A DNA stretch of 22,200 nt, taken from Bacteroidales bacterium. Lineage in GTDB: Bacteria > Bacteroidota > Bacteroidia > Bacteroidales > JAADGE01. Both the position numbers and the translations under genes were made by a program. Positions 1-7,106 of the stretch are shown here, one piece after another (position 1 is the stretch's first letter; each line of letters starts with the position of its first letter). The notes under the pieces were generated by a model, which saw only the letters and a list, made by a program, of their open reading frames with translations, did not search any database and had not been told where the DNA came from. The stretch is taken from the NCBI GenBank assembly GCA_029932445.1, contig JAOZQB010000014.1, forward strand, positions 1 to 22,200, in the 5' to 3' direction.

Positions 1-387
1 CCAAATCAATAAAATCAAACCTAAGCCGGCAATAATTCCGCCTTTTGCAGTATCTAACATAGTCCGTGTAAAATTCAAGATATAATTCAAGACCTCTTCT
101 TGTCCTTTAAGATTTGCCGTTATTTCTTTTTCCAACATTTTGTCCATTCCGAAACCTTTTGCAATTCCGAAACCCAAAGCCATAACCGGAACAATTGATA
201 AAAGTGTGAAATAAGTTAAAGCCGAAGCACTTACACTTAATTTATCTTTTCTGAAACCCTGCATTCCCAAAGATACCATACGTAAAAAATTAATTAAAAT
301 ACGCATCGGTTTTGGTTTCTTTGTTATATCAACAGACCATAATTCGTTTTTTAGAAACAATCTGTATCGTTTTATTTTGTTTTTCAT
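1..387 (-). CDS. YihY/BrkB-family inner membrane protein, N-terminal part (partial)
   Basis: The reading frame is open from an ATG at 385-387 to the window edge and gives 129 codons, so the C-terminal part is missing. After a basic N-terminus of about 45 residues comes the segment SASALTYFTLLSIVPVMAL, which is characteristic of the YihY/BrkB (UPF0761) family of polytopic membrane proteins, followed by a GFGIAKGFG stretch and the start of a further hydrophobic helix at the edge. The family was once annotated as ribonuclease BN, wrongly; its biochemical role is not settled, and export or envelope roles have been suggested. I saw no exact TAnnTTTG promoter directly upstream. The family call rests on the conserved first membrane segment only. 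Confidence 0.8.
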   Translation of the reverse strand, partial: MKNKIKRYRLFLKNELWSVDITKKPKPMRILINFLRMVSLGMQGFRKDKLSVSASALTYFTLLSIVPVMALGFGIAKGFGMDKMLEKEITANLKGQEEVLNYILNFTRTMLDTAKGGIIAGLGLILLIW

Positions 388-712
388 CTGTATATTTTTA
401 TAATTTTCAAAGGTCAGATAGGAACACCCGCTTGTAAGTCTTTTTTTATTTTGCTTAATGTTTGCGAGCAATAATCATTCCCATGTATGTCAATTTTTTT
501 GTAATGGGTGTTTCATAAATTCAAAAAATATTTAATCATCAAAAATAACAAATAATTCAGAATCGTTATCCGGGTTTTAAATGAATTTAAAAAAACAGTG
601 AAATTAATCTGCTTTTAATGTTATTAATTTCGAACATTACATTATAAACTACAAACTGAATTTTATAAAATAAAAAAATCAACAATCACTGTCAGTATTT
701 TAATTTTATTAT

Positions 713-737
713 TTACAATTGGTACACAAAATTGTAA
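713..737. repeat. Perfect inverted repeat TTACAATT-N9-AATTGTAA
   Basis: The arms at 713-720 and 730-737 are exact reverse complements, separated by the nine bases at 721-729. The repeat sits about 35 bases upstream of the -33 element of the promoter for the gene at 820, where an activator or repressor dimer could bind. It has no T-tract after it, so it is not a terminator. No regulator gene is adjacent, so an operator role is an inference from position and symmetry only. Confidence 0.4.
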
Positions 738-772
738 CTGATTTTAACTTACCGACAGAAAAAGTATTTATT

Positions 773-807
773 TTTGATAAATGAATGATTATTTATAAGT
801 ATTTTTG
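773..807 (+). promoter_or_regulatory. Bacteroidota-type promoter for the secreted barrel gene
   Basis: TTTG at 773-776 and TATTTTTG at 800-807 (an exact TAnnTTTG) are separated by 23 bases. Transcription would begin around 812-814, leaving only a few bases before the ATG at 820. Directly before that ATG lies the minimal ORF ATG-AAA-TGA at 815-823, whose stop overlaps the start codon. A nearly leaderless transcript is implied if this site is used. Confidence 0.45.
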
Positions 808-819
808 TAAAAAAATGAA

Positions 820-1662
820 ATGAAATATACATCTTTAATATTTGCGATAATTTTAAGTTTTCAATTGTCGGCTCAAAAAACAGTCAACGGAAGAATTACA
901 AAAGCCGGAGGAGGTGTCTTACCAGGTGTAAAAATAGAAGCAAAAGATGCCCCGATGATTTTTACTTTAAGTGATGAATACGGAAATTATAAAATAGAAA
1001 TGCCTGAAGAAGTTACGAGTTTGGTATTTTCTTTTTCCGGGATGGCAACAAAAACGGTAAAAATTAAAGATTTTACGGCAATTAATGTTAAATTAGTTCC
1101 TGCACATTACAAAACATTTCGATACGGTGCCGGATTATCTTTCGGAACTTCACGATTTACGGTAATTAATGAAATTTCGCCGAATAACATTGATACGAGT
1201 AAAATTACACTAACACCTATTTCATTACATGCTGATTTATTTTACAGAATTAACAAAAATTTTGAGTTACAGGGTGTTTTTGAAGACGGTTTAAACTATA
1301 CAAAATATGAAGCAGATTCTGTCACGATTTCAGGAGACACCATAAAAGTACCAAAAACTACAGGTGTAAATCGTTTCAGTTTTTCCTTATTGCTGAATTA
1401 TCATTTAAAACTTGACAAAACCGGAAATCATTCTTTATTTGTCGGTTTAGGCCCTCAATATCAACATTTCAGTTTTTTAAATACAAATGCAGTCGGGGCC
1501 AGATTTCAAGCAGGCGTAAATATTAATAATTACGGAAAAACGACAAAACTGTATTTAGCTGTTGATGTTGCAAACGGAAATTTTAACAAAAATAATATGT
1601 ATGTTCCGGGCTTGCCGTACAATTATTTCAGCAGCAGGTTCGGAGTCACATTTATTTTTTAA
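820..1662 (+). CDS. Secreted protein: CarboxypepD_reg-like domain plus small outer-membrane barrel
   Basis: This 280-residue protein has a signal peptide (about residues 1-18, hydrophobic core LIFAIILSF, cleavage near LSAQ). Residues 19-95 form a carboxypeptidase-regulatory-like beta sandwich (VNGRITKAGGGVLPGVKI, then LSDEYGNYKI), the module that precedes SusC/TonB-dependent barrels in Bacteroidota. Residues 96-280 alternate polar and hydrophobic residues in beta-strand fashion and end in the aromatic FGVTFIF, as expected for an outer-membrane barrel of about eight strands. There is no plug domain and no TonB box, so it is not a TonB-dependent transporter. The 3' end overlaps the convergent pspA-like gene by 11 bases. 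The specific function is unknown; the location and fold call are reasonably firm. Confidence 0.65.
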   Translation: MKYTSLIFAIILSFQLSAQKTVNGRITKAGGGVLPGVKIEAKDAPMIFTLSDEYGNYKIEMPEEVTSLVFSFSGMATKTVKIKDFTAINVKLVPAHYKTFRYGAGLSFGTSRFTVINEISPNNIDTSKITLTPISLHADLFYRINKNFELQGVFEDGLNYTKYEADSVTISGDTIKVPKTTGVNRFSFSLLLNYHLKLDKTGNHSLFVGLGPQYQHFSFLNTNAVGARFQAGVNINNYGKTTKLYLAVDVANGNFNKNNMYVPGLPYNYFSSRFGVTFIF

Positions 1663-2314
1663 GTTCAGATTTTAAATTCTCGTATTCTTCCGTAACATCA
1701 GCATCATCAAGCCCGTCGTATAAATCATCCGAATGTGATTTTAAAAAGTCATCTTTTTCGTTTTGATTCAGAAGATTGTTTTTCAGTTTATCCAATCTTT
1801 TTACAACACCTTCGTCACCGTAAAAAAAATCACTGATTTTCTCTTTCCCGGAAGGTTTTGTATGCTTTTTTAAGAATTTATATTCCTCTTCGTAATGCTC
1901 AATTTTTAATCTTAAATCCGAAATTTTTTCTTTTAATAGAATAATTTCATTGTCGTATTTCGGAATGTTAATTTTTAAACTATCAATCCGATTTTCATAC
2001 GTTTTTTTAAATTTTAAAGCATTAAGTGCTATTGTTTCGGCAGCATTTTCTGATATTAATTCTTTTTTTGCATCTTCAAGGGCTTCTTTGGCTTTTTCAG
2101 CATATTTCGCAACCCGTTTTTTATAATCCGGAATATCTTTTTCTGCTCTGATTTTCAATGCATTAAAATGTGCCGTTAAATTCTCGGCTTCTTTGAGATA
2201 TACTTTTAAATTATTCAATTCTTTTTCAAATTCTCGCAAAGGGTTTTGTGTTTTTTTCTTAATTTCATTAACAACTTGTTCCCCTTTATCGTATACTTTT
2301 CTGATGATTCCCAT
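1652..2314 (-). CDS. PspA/IM30-like coiled-coil protein
   Basis: The protein is predicted to be highly alpha-helical and charged, about 220 residues from the ATG at 2312-2314 (MGIIRKVYDKG). Residues about 20-150 carry nearly continuous coiled coil with the PspA-like pattern of LKIRAEKDI, then EKAKEALEDAKKEL, then a long EKISDLRLKIEHYEEEYKFL heptad stretch. PspA/IM30/Vipp1 proteins are bacterial ESCRT-III relatives that coat and protect stressed inner membranes. The C-terminus is acidic (DDLYDGLDDADVTEEYENL). An in-frame ATG at 2345-2347 would add 11 residues, but it falls inside a terminator-like hairpin and the added residues do not resemble the family, so I chose 2314. It lies downstream of a YbjN-like gene. 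The family call is from pattern, not from a diagnostic motif; another coiled-coil family is possible. Confidence 0.6.
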   Translation of the reverse strand: MGIIRKVYDKGEQVVNEIKKKTQNPLREFEKELNNLKVYLKEAENLTAHFNALKIRAEKDIPDYKKRVAKYAEKAKEALEDAKKELISENAAETIALNALKFKKTYENRIDSLKINIPKYDNEIILLKEKISDLRLKIEHYEEEYKFLKKHTKPSGKEKISDFFYGDEGVVKRLDKLKNNLLNQNEKDDFLKSHSDDLYDGLDDADVTEEYENLKSELKK

Positions 2315-2331
2315 AATGTTTGATTTTAAGT

Positions 2332-2375
2332 AAAAAATGCCGGACAACTCAGTAAATTACATCATCGTTCGGCAT
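2332..2375 (-). terminator. Terminator-like hairpin between the YbjN-like and PspA-like genes
   Basis: Read on the minus strand, ATGCCG (2375-2370) pairs with CGGCAT (2342-2337). The stem continues after one mismatch (2369 with 2343) through A-U, C-G and three further pairs, two of them G-U, giving about 11 pairs around a loop of about 15 bases. A run of six T residues on the minus strand (2337-2332) follows directly. This is the shape of an intrinsic terminator, placed about 17 bases before the chosen pspA start, so it could act as an attenuator or lower pspA expression relative to the upstream gene. Confidence 0.5.
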
Positions 2376-2397
2376 AAATTTATTTTAAATTAGATGA

Positions 2398-2790
2398 TTA
2401 GGCAGAAAACCTAATAATCTCGTTTGAATATTCTCCCAATAATAATGATAAAGAATTTAAAGAGCCGGCAAGCTCATTCAAATCTAAATTTTCAACTTGC
2501 AAAGTATCTCTGAATAAAACATTTTTACCGTCATCACTTAAAACAAAAGCACCGTGAAGGATATCATGGTTTTTTTTCAATAATGCTTTATACATTTCAA
2601 CATCATCTTTTTTAACCGTAAACAGAAGTTGTTCCATAATTAAAATCGGATCATCAACCACAATAACCATATTTTTAATTCCTTCATCTTCATGATCAAT
2701 AACAAAATATCCTTCATTTTCATTTTCGGCATTAATTGAATAGCCTAAATCATTCAGATAACCTTTTATTTTAGAAAAATAATTACTCAT
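2398..2790 (-). CDS. YbjN-like (CesT/Tir-chaperone fold) protein
   Basis: A small cytosolic protein of 130 residues without signal peptide or membrane segment. The order of elements fits the YbjN / type III secretion chaperone-like fold: an N-terminal helix (YFSKIKGYLNDLGYSI), a beta hairpin (GYFVIDHEDEGIKNMVIVVDDP), a central helix with KALLKKNHDILHGAFVLSDDGKNVLFRDTL, and a C-terminal helix (LNELAGSLNSLSLLLGEY). YbjN proteins affect motility, adhesion and stress phenotypes in enterobacteria by an unknown mechanism. A DUF2170/YjfI-like identity is an alternative: those small proteins accompany PspA paralogs in the E. coli yjf operon. It has its own promoter and lies upstream of the PspA-like gene, which supports a shared envelope-stress role (inference). 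Confidence 0.5.
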   Translation of the reverse strand: MSNYFSKIKGYLNDLGYSINAENENEGYFVIDHEDEGIKNMVIVVDDPILIMEQLLFTVKKDDVEMYKALLKKNHDILHGAFVLSDDGKNVLFRDTLQVENLDLNELAGSLNSLSLLLGEYSNEIIRFSA

Positions 2791-2827
2791 AATATTACAA
2801 TTTTAGATTAATACTTATTTGAGCATT

Positions 2828-2835
2828 CAAATATA
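2828..2835 (-). promoter_or_regulatory. -7 element for the YbjN-like/PspA-like operon
   Basis: On the minus strand TATATTTG (2835-2828) matches TAnnTTTG exactly, placing the transcript start near 2822, about 32 bases before the ATG at 2790. The -33 element is weak (TTTCG around 2859-2855, spacer of 19 bases). Confidence 0.5.
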
Positions 2836-2872
2836 TGAAATTGTGAGGAGAAAACGAAATTAACTTAAAAAA

Positions 2873-3427
2873 TTATTTAGGAAGAATAACGGGGAAAAAT
2901 CCTGCGGAATCCAGCTTTAATACGGGAGTAGATTGAATATTACTTTTATTTAATTTTCTGTCAACAATATAAAAATTAAAATAAATCGAATCATAAGGTA
3001 AATTTCCGTCTCCGTCATATGAAAAAATAATATCAATAATAATATCGGCAATAAGCGTTTTATTTTGTCCTTGAGGTTCAACATAAGGAACTCTGAAATT
3101 CCTTTGTTTACTTGAATCAATTTTTATCGAGTCACCGTTTACTATCTCATAAAGTGTTGTAAATAAATTATTTGAATATAAGCTGTCAGGGTCGTTAATC
3201 CCTGTCGTATCACTTTCTTTCAAACCGATATCACCGTCTCCGTCAATGATGCCGAATTTTAGCTTATAAAGCTTATTTGTATTTCCGAGCAAATCCAAAG
3301 AATCTTTTAATTGAACCTGCTCAAACTGAATTTGAGGTTCGTCAGGATATTTTTTCGGTTCGGGACAAGCCGTTAATATCACTATTAAAAGAAATAATAG
3401 GAAAATATGAAAGCCGGTATTCTTCAT
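2873..3427 (-). CDS. Hypothetical lipoprotein coupled to der
   Basis: A 184-residue protein with a type II signal peptide: hydrophobic core FHIFLLFLLIVIL and lipobox LTAC with the lipidated Cys at residue 21. The mature part has two acidic loops, DGDGDIG (62-68) and DGDGN (138-142), that resemble calcium-binding turns in Bacteroidota extracellular beta domains. The body alternates like a beta sandwich (YKLKFGIIDGDG, then LIADIIIDIIFSYDGDG). I do not recognise a named family. Its ATG shares one base with the TAA of der (TAATG at 3429-3425), so it is probably translated by coupling to der, an unusual partner for an envelope lipoprotein. The acidic residues do not lie directly after the Cys, so surface export cannot be argued from this sequence. 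Confidence 0.7.
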   Translation of the reverse strand: MKNTGFHIFLLFLLIVILTACPEPKKYPDEPQIQFEQVQLKDSLDLLGNTNKLYKLKFGIIDGDGDIGLKESDTTGINDPDSLYSNNLFTTLYEIVNGDSIKIDSSKQRNFRVPYVEPQGQNKTLIADIIIDIIFSYDGDGNLPYDSIYFNFYIVDRKLNKSNIQSTPVLKLDSAGFFPVILPK

Positions 3428-4749
3428 TATCTTTTCTCTTTCTTTTTATTCCTGAAAAACAATTTTAAAGGGACACCCGTAAAATTATAATGTTCACGTA
3501 TACGATTTTCTAAAAAACGTTTGTATGATTCCTTTACATAATTCGGCATATTGCAAAAAAATACAAATGTCGGTGAGTATGTCGGTATTTGTGTAACGTA
3601 TTTTATTTTAATATATTTTCCTTTATTTGTAGGCGGAGGATTATTTTCAATTTCTTCAAGCATTACGCGATTCAACTCTGCCGTAGATATTTTTCTTCTA
3701 CGATTCTTATACACTTCCAAAGCCGTTTCAACAGCTTTGTAAATACGCTGTTTTGTTAATGCAGATACAAACAATATCGGAACATCATTGAAAGGGGCTA
3801 ATTTTTCTTTCACTTCCTTTTCATATTTTTTCAAAGTGTTCGTTTCTTTTTTGTACAAATCCCATTTGTTAATAAGAACCACAACGCCTTTACTGTTTTT
3901 AATAATCAAGTTAAAAATATTCAAATCCTGAGCCTCCACACCTCTTTCAGCATCAATCATAAGCATACAAACATCCGAATGTTCAATTGCTTTTACGGCT
4001 CGCATAACCGAATAATATTCAATATCTTCAAAAACTTTATTTTTTTTTCGAATACCTGCCGTATCAACTAATATAAAATCATTTCCGAATTTATTAAAAT
4101 GTGTATTTACAGAATCTCTTGTTGTCCCTGATATATCGGTAACAATATTTCTTTCAGATCCTAAAAAAGCATTAATTAAAGACGATTTTCCGGCATTCGG
4201 TCGCCCGACAACAGCAAATTTCGGCAGTTCATCCTCATCTTCAAATATTTCCGGAGCGGGAAAAGCTTTTATTACTTCATCCAATAAATCGCCGGTACCC
4301 GAACCGTTTATTGATGAAATATTATAAAGTTCTTTAAATCCTAATTTATAAAAAACATGAGATTCATATTGTAATGTACTGTTATCAACTTTATTCACAA
4401 CCAAAAAGACCGGTTTTGTATTTTTCCTCAGCATTTTGGCAACGGTTTCATCCAAATCGGTAATCCCCGTTGTAACATCAACAACAAATAAAATTACATC
4501 TGCTTCATCAACAGCAATCATCACTTGTTTTCTGATTTCTTCTTCAAAAATATCATCCGAACCCTGGATATAACCACCTGTGTCAATAACCGAAAATTGA
4601 GTTCCGCTCCATTCTGATTGTCCGTAATGCCTATCTCTTGTAACACCTGCGGATTCATGAATAATTGCTTTCCGTTGTTGTGTTAAACGATTAAAAAGTG
4701 TAGATTTCCCCACATTCGGTCTTCCTACTATTGCTGTAATATTTGCCAT
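3427..4749 (-). CDS. der: Ribosome-assembly GTPase Der (EngA)
   Basis: Der has two tandem GTPase domains and a KH-like C-terminal domain and acts in late 50S subunit maturation. From the ATG at 4747-4749 the product has 440 residues. Domain 1 shows GRPNVGKS (9-16), DTGG (56-59) and NKVD (119-122). Domain 2 shows GRPNAGKS (182-189), DTAG (229-232) and NKWD (294-297). The KH region covers about 350-434 and a basic tail RNKKKEKR follows. An in-frame ATG at 4768-4770 would add seven residues, but it lies within the -7 promoter element and the MANITAIVGRPNVGKS start is the usual one. The TAA stop overlaps the ATG of the downstream lipoprotein gene. All GTPase motifs are intact. Confidence 0.97.
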   Translation of the reverse strand: MANITAIVGRPNVGKSTLFNRLTQQRKAIIHESAGVTRDRHYGQSEWSGTQFSVIDTGGYIQGSDDIFEEEIRKQVMIAVDEADVILFVVDVTTGITDLDETVAKMLRKNTKPVFLVVNKVDNSTLQYESHVFYKLGFKELYNISSINGSGTGDLLDEVIKAFPAPEIFEDEDELPKFAVVGRPNAGKSSLINAFLGSERNIVTDISGTTRDSVNTHFNKFGNDFILVDTAGIRKKNKVFEDIEYYSVMRAVKAIEHSDVCMLMIDAERGVEAQDLNIFNLIIKNSKGVVVLINKWDLYKKETNTLKKYEKEVKEKLAPFNDVPILFVSALTKQRIYKAVETALEVYKNRRRKISTAELNRVMLEEIENNPPPTNKGKYIKIKYVTQIPTYSPTFVFFCNMPNYVKESYKRFLENRIREHYNFTGVPLKLFFRNKKKEKR

Positions 4750-4767
4750 ACTTTGGTATATAATTTG

Positions 4768-4775
4768 CAAAGATA
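4768..4775 (-). promoter_or_regulatory. -7 element for der
   Basis: TATCTTTG on the minus strand (4775-4768) is an exact TAnnTTTG. Transcription would begin near 4762, 13 bases before the ATG at 4749, which decides against the upstream ATG at 4770. No good TTTG was seen at -33. Confidence 0.5.
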
Positions 4776-4860
4776 AAAAATTAAGGTGAATAAAAGATTT
4801 TTAACTTGCAGCTAAGAATATTGATTTTTAACATAAAAACATGAAAATATTGCTGAAACA

Positions 4861-4892
4861 TTGTGATTTTAAATAATTTATATTTAGTTTTG
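4861..4892 (+). promoter_or_regulatory. Bacteroidota-type promoter for the M23 peptidase gene
   Basis: TTG at 4861-4863, a spacer of 21 bases, then TAGTTTTG at 4885-4892, an exact TAnnTTTG. The start would be near 4898, giving a leader of about 60 bases that contains the short ORF and hairpin at 4935-4964. Confidence 0.6.
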
Positions 4893-4934
4893 CAAATTGA
4901 TTTCAACAACCTAACTATTAAGATTAGATTTACT

Positions 4935-4964
4935 ATGACATTAATTTTTAATATATTGTCATGA
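4935..4964 (+). promoter_or_regulatory. Nine-codon leader ORF and hairpin over the M23 start codon
   Basis: An ATG at 4935-4937 opens the ORF MTLIFNILS, whose TGA (4962-4964) overlaps the M23 start codon as ATGA (4961-4964). The same segment can fold: ATGACA (4935-4940) is complementary to TGTCAT (4957-4962), with an inner TTAA/TTAA pairing, so the leader start and the gene start would pair with each other. This would allow translational coupling or start-site occlusion. The stem is short and AT-rich, so the role is tentative. Confidence 0.35.
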
Positions 4965-5938
4965 GAGCGAGCAAATATCGATTTAATCCCGAGACTTTAA
5001 CTTATGAAGTAGAAAAGTCGAGATTTACAAAATTATTTTTAAAATCATTCTTCCCGAAGTTTTTAATTTCTGTTTCTCTGGGTATTATTTTCTTTTATAT
5101 TTTTTCTTCTTACATAAAAAGCCCTGATGACTTTTTGGCAGATGAAAACAATAATGAATTGCGGTTAAAATATGAACTTCTGAATAAGGAACTAAATTAT
5201 ACGGTAAAAACTTTAGCTGAACTTCAACATCGTGACGATGATGTTTACAGAATGATTTTTCAGGCAGAAACGATTCCTGCCTCTAAAAGAAAAGCCGGGT
5301 TCGGCGGTAGTACCAGGCCTAAAATATATCCGAATATTGAAAATTCCGATATCTTAAACAGTACGATTCAAAAAACAGATATCCTGTCAAAAGTGATGTT
5401 AGTCCAATCAGAATCATACGATGAAATTTTTGATTACGTAAAAAATACTGAGAAATTAGCTTCATGCATACCGGCAATCCAACCGATTGCTTTAGATGAT
5501 TTAACGCGTTTCGGTTCTTCTTTCGGATTAAGATTTCATCCGATTTTAAAAATATGGAGAATGCATGACGGCGTAGATTTAACAGCACCGAGAGGAACAA
5601 AGATTCATGCTTCGGGAGACGGAATTGTATTTCGAGCAAATAACTCACACGGGGGATACGGAAATGTCGTTAAAATTAATCACGGGTTCGGATATATTAC
5701 GGTTTATGCACATATGAGTAAAATCCTTGTTCGCCCGGGTCAACATGTTAAGCGCGGGGATGTGATTGGTTTAGTGGGAAGCACCGGTTTATCGGAAGCA
5801 CCGCATTTACATTATGAAGTAAGAATAAACGGACGACCTGTTAATCCGATAAATTTTTATTATGAAGATTTAACGGATAAAGAATATTATGATATGATTG
5901 AAGCTTCGTCAAAAGCAGAAACACATATTTACGAATAA
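4961..5938 (+). CDS. Membrane-anchored M23 (LytM-type) metallopeptidase
   Basis: A 325-residue cell-wall endopeptidase of the LytM/MepM group. The N-terminus FNPETLTYEVEK is typical of Bacteroidota members. One membrane segment lies at about 34-51, then a helical, coiled-coil-prone region at 60-100, a linker, and the M23 domain at about 182-300. The zinc ligands are present: H202 and D206 in MHDGVD, and H284 in PHLHYE; H251 (YAHMS) and H282 are the usual catalytic partners. With all four sites intact it should be active on peptidoglycan cross-bridges in the periplasm. It has its own promoter and is followed by a strong terminator, so it is probably not cotranscribed with mreB although the roles match. 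Confidence 0.92.
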   Translation: MRASKYRFNPETLTYEVEKSRFTKLFLKSFFPKFLISVSLGIIFFYIFSSYIKSPDDFLADENNNELRLKYELLNKELNYTVKTLAELQHRDDDVYRMIFQAETIPASKRKAGFGGSTRPKIYPNIENSDILNSTIQKTDILSKVMLVQSESYDEIFDYVKNTEKLASCIPAIQPIALDDLTRFGSSFGLRFHPILKIWRMHDGVDLTAPRGTKIHASGDGIVFRANNSHGGYGNVVKINHGFGYITVYAHMSKILVRPGQHVKRGDVIGLVGSTGLSEAPHLHYEVRINGRPVNPINFYYEDLTDKEYYDMIEASSKAETHIYE

Positions 5939-5956
5939 AAAGAATTGAAGAATTAT

Positions 5957-5996
5957 AAAAAACTCTTCATTGTTAAATTTTATTGAAGAGTTTTTT
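5957..5996 (+). terminator. Intrinsic terminator after the M23 peptidase gene
   Basis: ACTCTTCA (5962-5969) pairs perfectly with TGAAGAGT (5984-5991) around a loop of 14 bases, extended by an A-run before (5957-5961) and a T-run after (through 5998). It lies 18 bases past the stop codon and isolates the peptidase from mreB. Confidence 0.85.
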
Positions 5997-6046
5997 TTAA
6001 ACATCTTTTGAAAATATTTTATTAAAATTATACTGTAAAATTAAGA

Positions 6047-7066
6047 ATGGGATTATTCAGCTTTTTAAATAAAGAAATTGCCATGGATTTAGGCACGGCA
6101 AATACAATTATTATTGAAAATGACAAAATTGTTGTTGATGAGCCGTCAATTGTTGCAATCGGAGAAGGTGACAAGTTAATTGCTTTAGGACATAAAGCAA
6201 GACAAATGCACGGAAAAACACATGAAGGTATCCGAACAATAAGACCTTTAAGAGATGGTGTAATTGCTGACTTTATGGCGGCTGAATTAATGATTCGTGA
6301 AATGATTAAAATAGGAACTTCCAAATCCAATTTTTTTTCCCCGTCTCTCAGATTAGTTGTTTGTATTCCTTCGGGAAGTACCGAAGTAGAAATAAGAGCG
6401 GTAAGAGATTCATCGGAGCATGCCGGAGCAAGAGAAGTTTATATGATTTATGAGCCGATGGCTGCTGCTTTAGGTATGGGAGTTGATGTTGAAGCCCCAT
6501 CCGGGAATATGGTTGTAGACATCGGCGGGGGAACAACGGAAATTGCCGTTATTTCTTTAGGCGGTATCGTCAGTAACAAATCCATTCGTATAGCAGGAGA
6601 TGATTTCACGCAAGATATTCGTGAATATATGCGTCATCAACACAACATTAAAATTGGAGAACGAACGGCTGAAAAAATTAAAATTGAAGTAGGTGCAGCA
6701 ACAGCTGATATCGATGATGTCCCTGACAAATTTATTGTAAGAGGACCGCATCAAATGACTGCATTACCGATTGAGATACCTGTTTCTCACGAAGAAATTG
6801 CACATTGTTTGGATAAATCAATAGCTAAATTAGAACTGGCCATCATAAATGTTCTTGAAAAAACACCTCCTGAATTATATGCCGATGTTCATCAAAAAGG
6901 TATTTATCTGACCGGAGGCGGTGCTTTATTAAGAGGCCTAGATAAACGGTTGAATGAAAAAACAAATATGAAATTTCATATTGCTGAAGATCCTTTACAT
7001 GCCGTTGCTCGCGGAACGGGAATTGCATTAAAAAACATTGATAAATTCAGATTTTTAATGCGTTAA
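6047..7066 (+). CDS. mreB: Rod-shape actin homolog MreB
   Basis: A 339-residue bacterial actin that forms membrane-bound filaments guiding lateral wall synthesis. Seen directly: phosphate 1 loop MDLGTANT (13-20), the PSIVAI segment (33-38), phosphate 2 loop DIGGGTTE (158-165), and the adenosine-loop stretch YLTGGGALLRG (287-297). The length is normal for the family. The N-terminal MGLFSFLNKE gives a short hydrophobic membrane-contact segment. It follows a terminator and no exact promoter was seen in 5999-6046: TTTG at 6007-6010 is followed only by a poor TACTGTAA. mreC follows after 36 bases. Confidence 0.97.
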   Translation: MGLFSFLNKEIAMDLGTANTIIIENDKIVVDEPSIVAIGEGDKLIALGHKARQMHGKTHEGIRTIRPLRDGVIADFMAAELMIREMIKIGTSKSNFFSPSLRLVVCIPSGSTEVEIRAVRDSSEHAGAREVYMIYEPMAAALGMGVDVEAPSGNMVVDIGGGTTEIAVISLGGIVSNKSIRIAGDDFTQDIREYMRHQHNIKIGERTAEKIKIEVGAATADIDDVPDKFIVRGPHQMTALPIEIPVSHEEIAHCLDKSIAKLELAIINVLEKTPPELYADVHQKGIYLTGGGALLRGLDKRLNEKTNMKFHIAEDPLHAVARGTGIALKNIDKFRFLMR

Positions 7067-7070
7067 TGAA

Positions 7071-7106
7071 ATGATTATGAGTCCTCTGATCTTAATAATA
7101 ATATGA
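7071..7106 (+). promoter_or_regulatory. Eleven-codon ORF bridging mreB and mreC
   Basis: An ATG at 7071-7073, five bases after the mreB stop, opens MIMSPLILIII and ends at TGA 7104-7106, overlapping the mreC start as ATGA (7103-7106). It could hand ribosomes from mreB to mreC by reinitiation. A second arrangement, ATG-AAA-TGA at 7066-7074, overlaps the mreB stop itself. No Shine-Dalgarno sequence is evident. It is small enough to be chance. Confidence 0.3.

Larger units (their letters stand above)
388..819. other. Intergenic region of 432 bases between divergent genes
   Basis: This AT-rich stretch separates the YihY-like gene (-) from the secreted barrel protein (+). It holds a perfect inverted repeat at 713-737 and a Bacteroidota-type promoter at 773-807, described separately. 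I found no RNA gene, no convincing small ORF on either strand, and no clean promoter for the leftward gene: the nearest match is GACCTTTG on the minus strand at 408-415, one base off consensus and without an upstream TTG. The rest, about 388-710, shows nothing I can name. Confidence 0.6.

Noticed and set aside
2315..2347. Earlier ATG for the PspA-like gene adding MSGIFYLKSNI
   Set aside because: It falls in the right arm of the terminator-like hairpin and the added residues do not fit the family N-terminus; the ATG at 2314 is preferred.
4750..4770. Earlier ATG for der (MQIIYQS)
   Set aside because: It lies within the TATCTTTG -7 element, so it could not be on the transcript; MANITAIVGRPNVGKS is the usual Der start.
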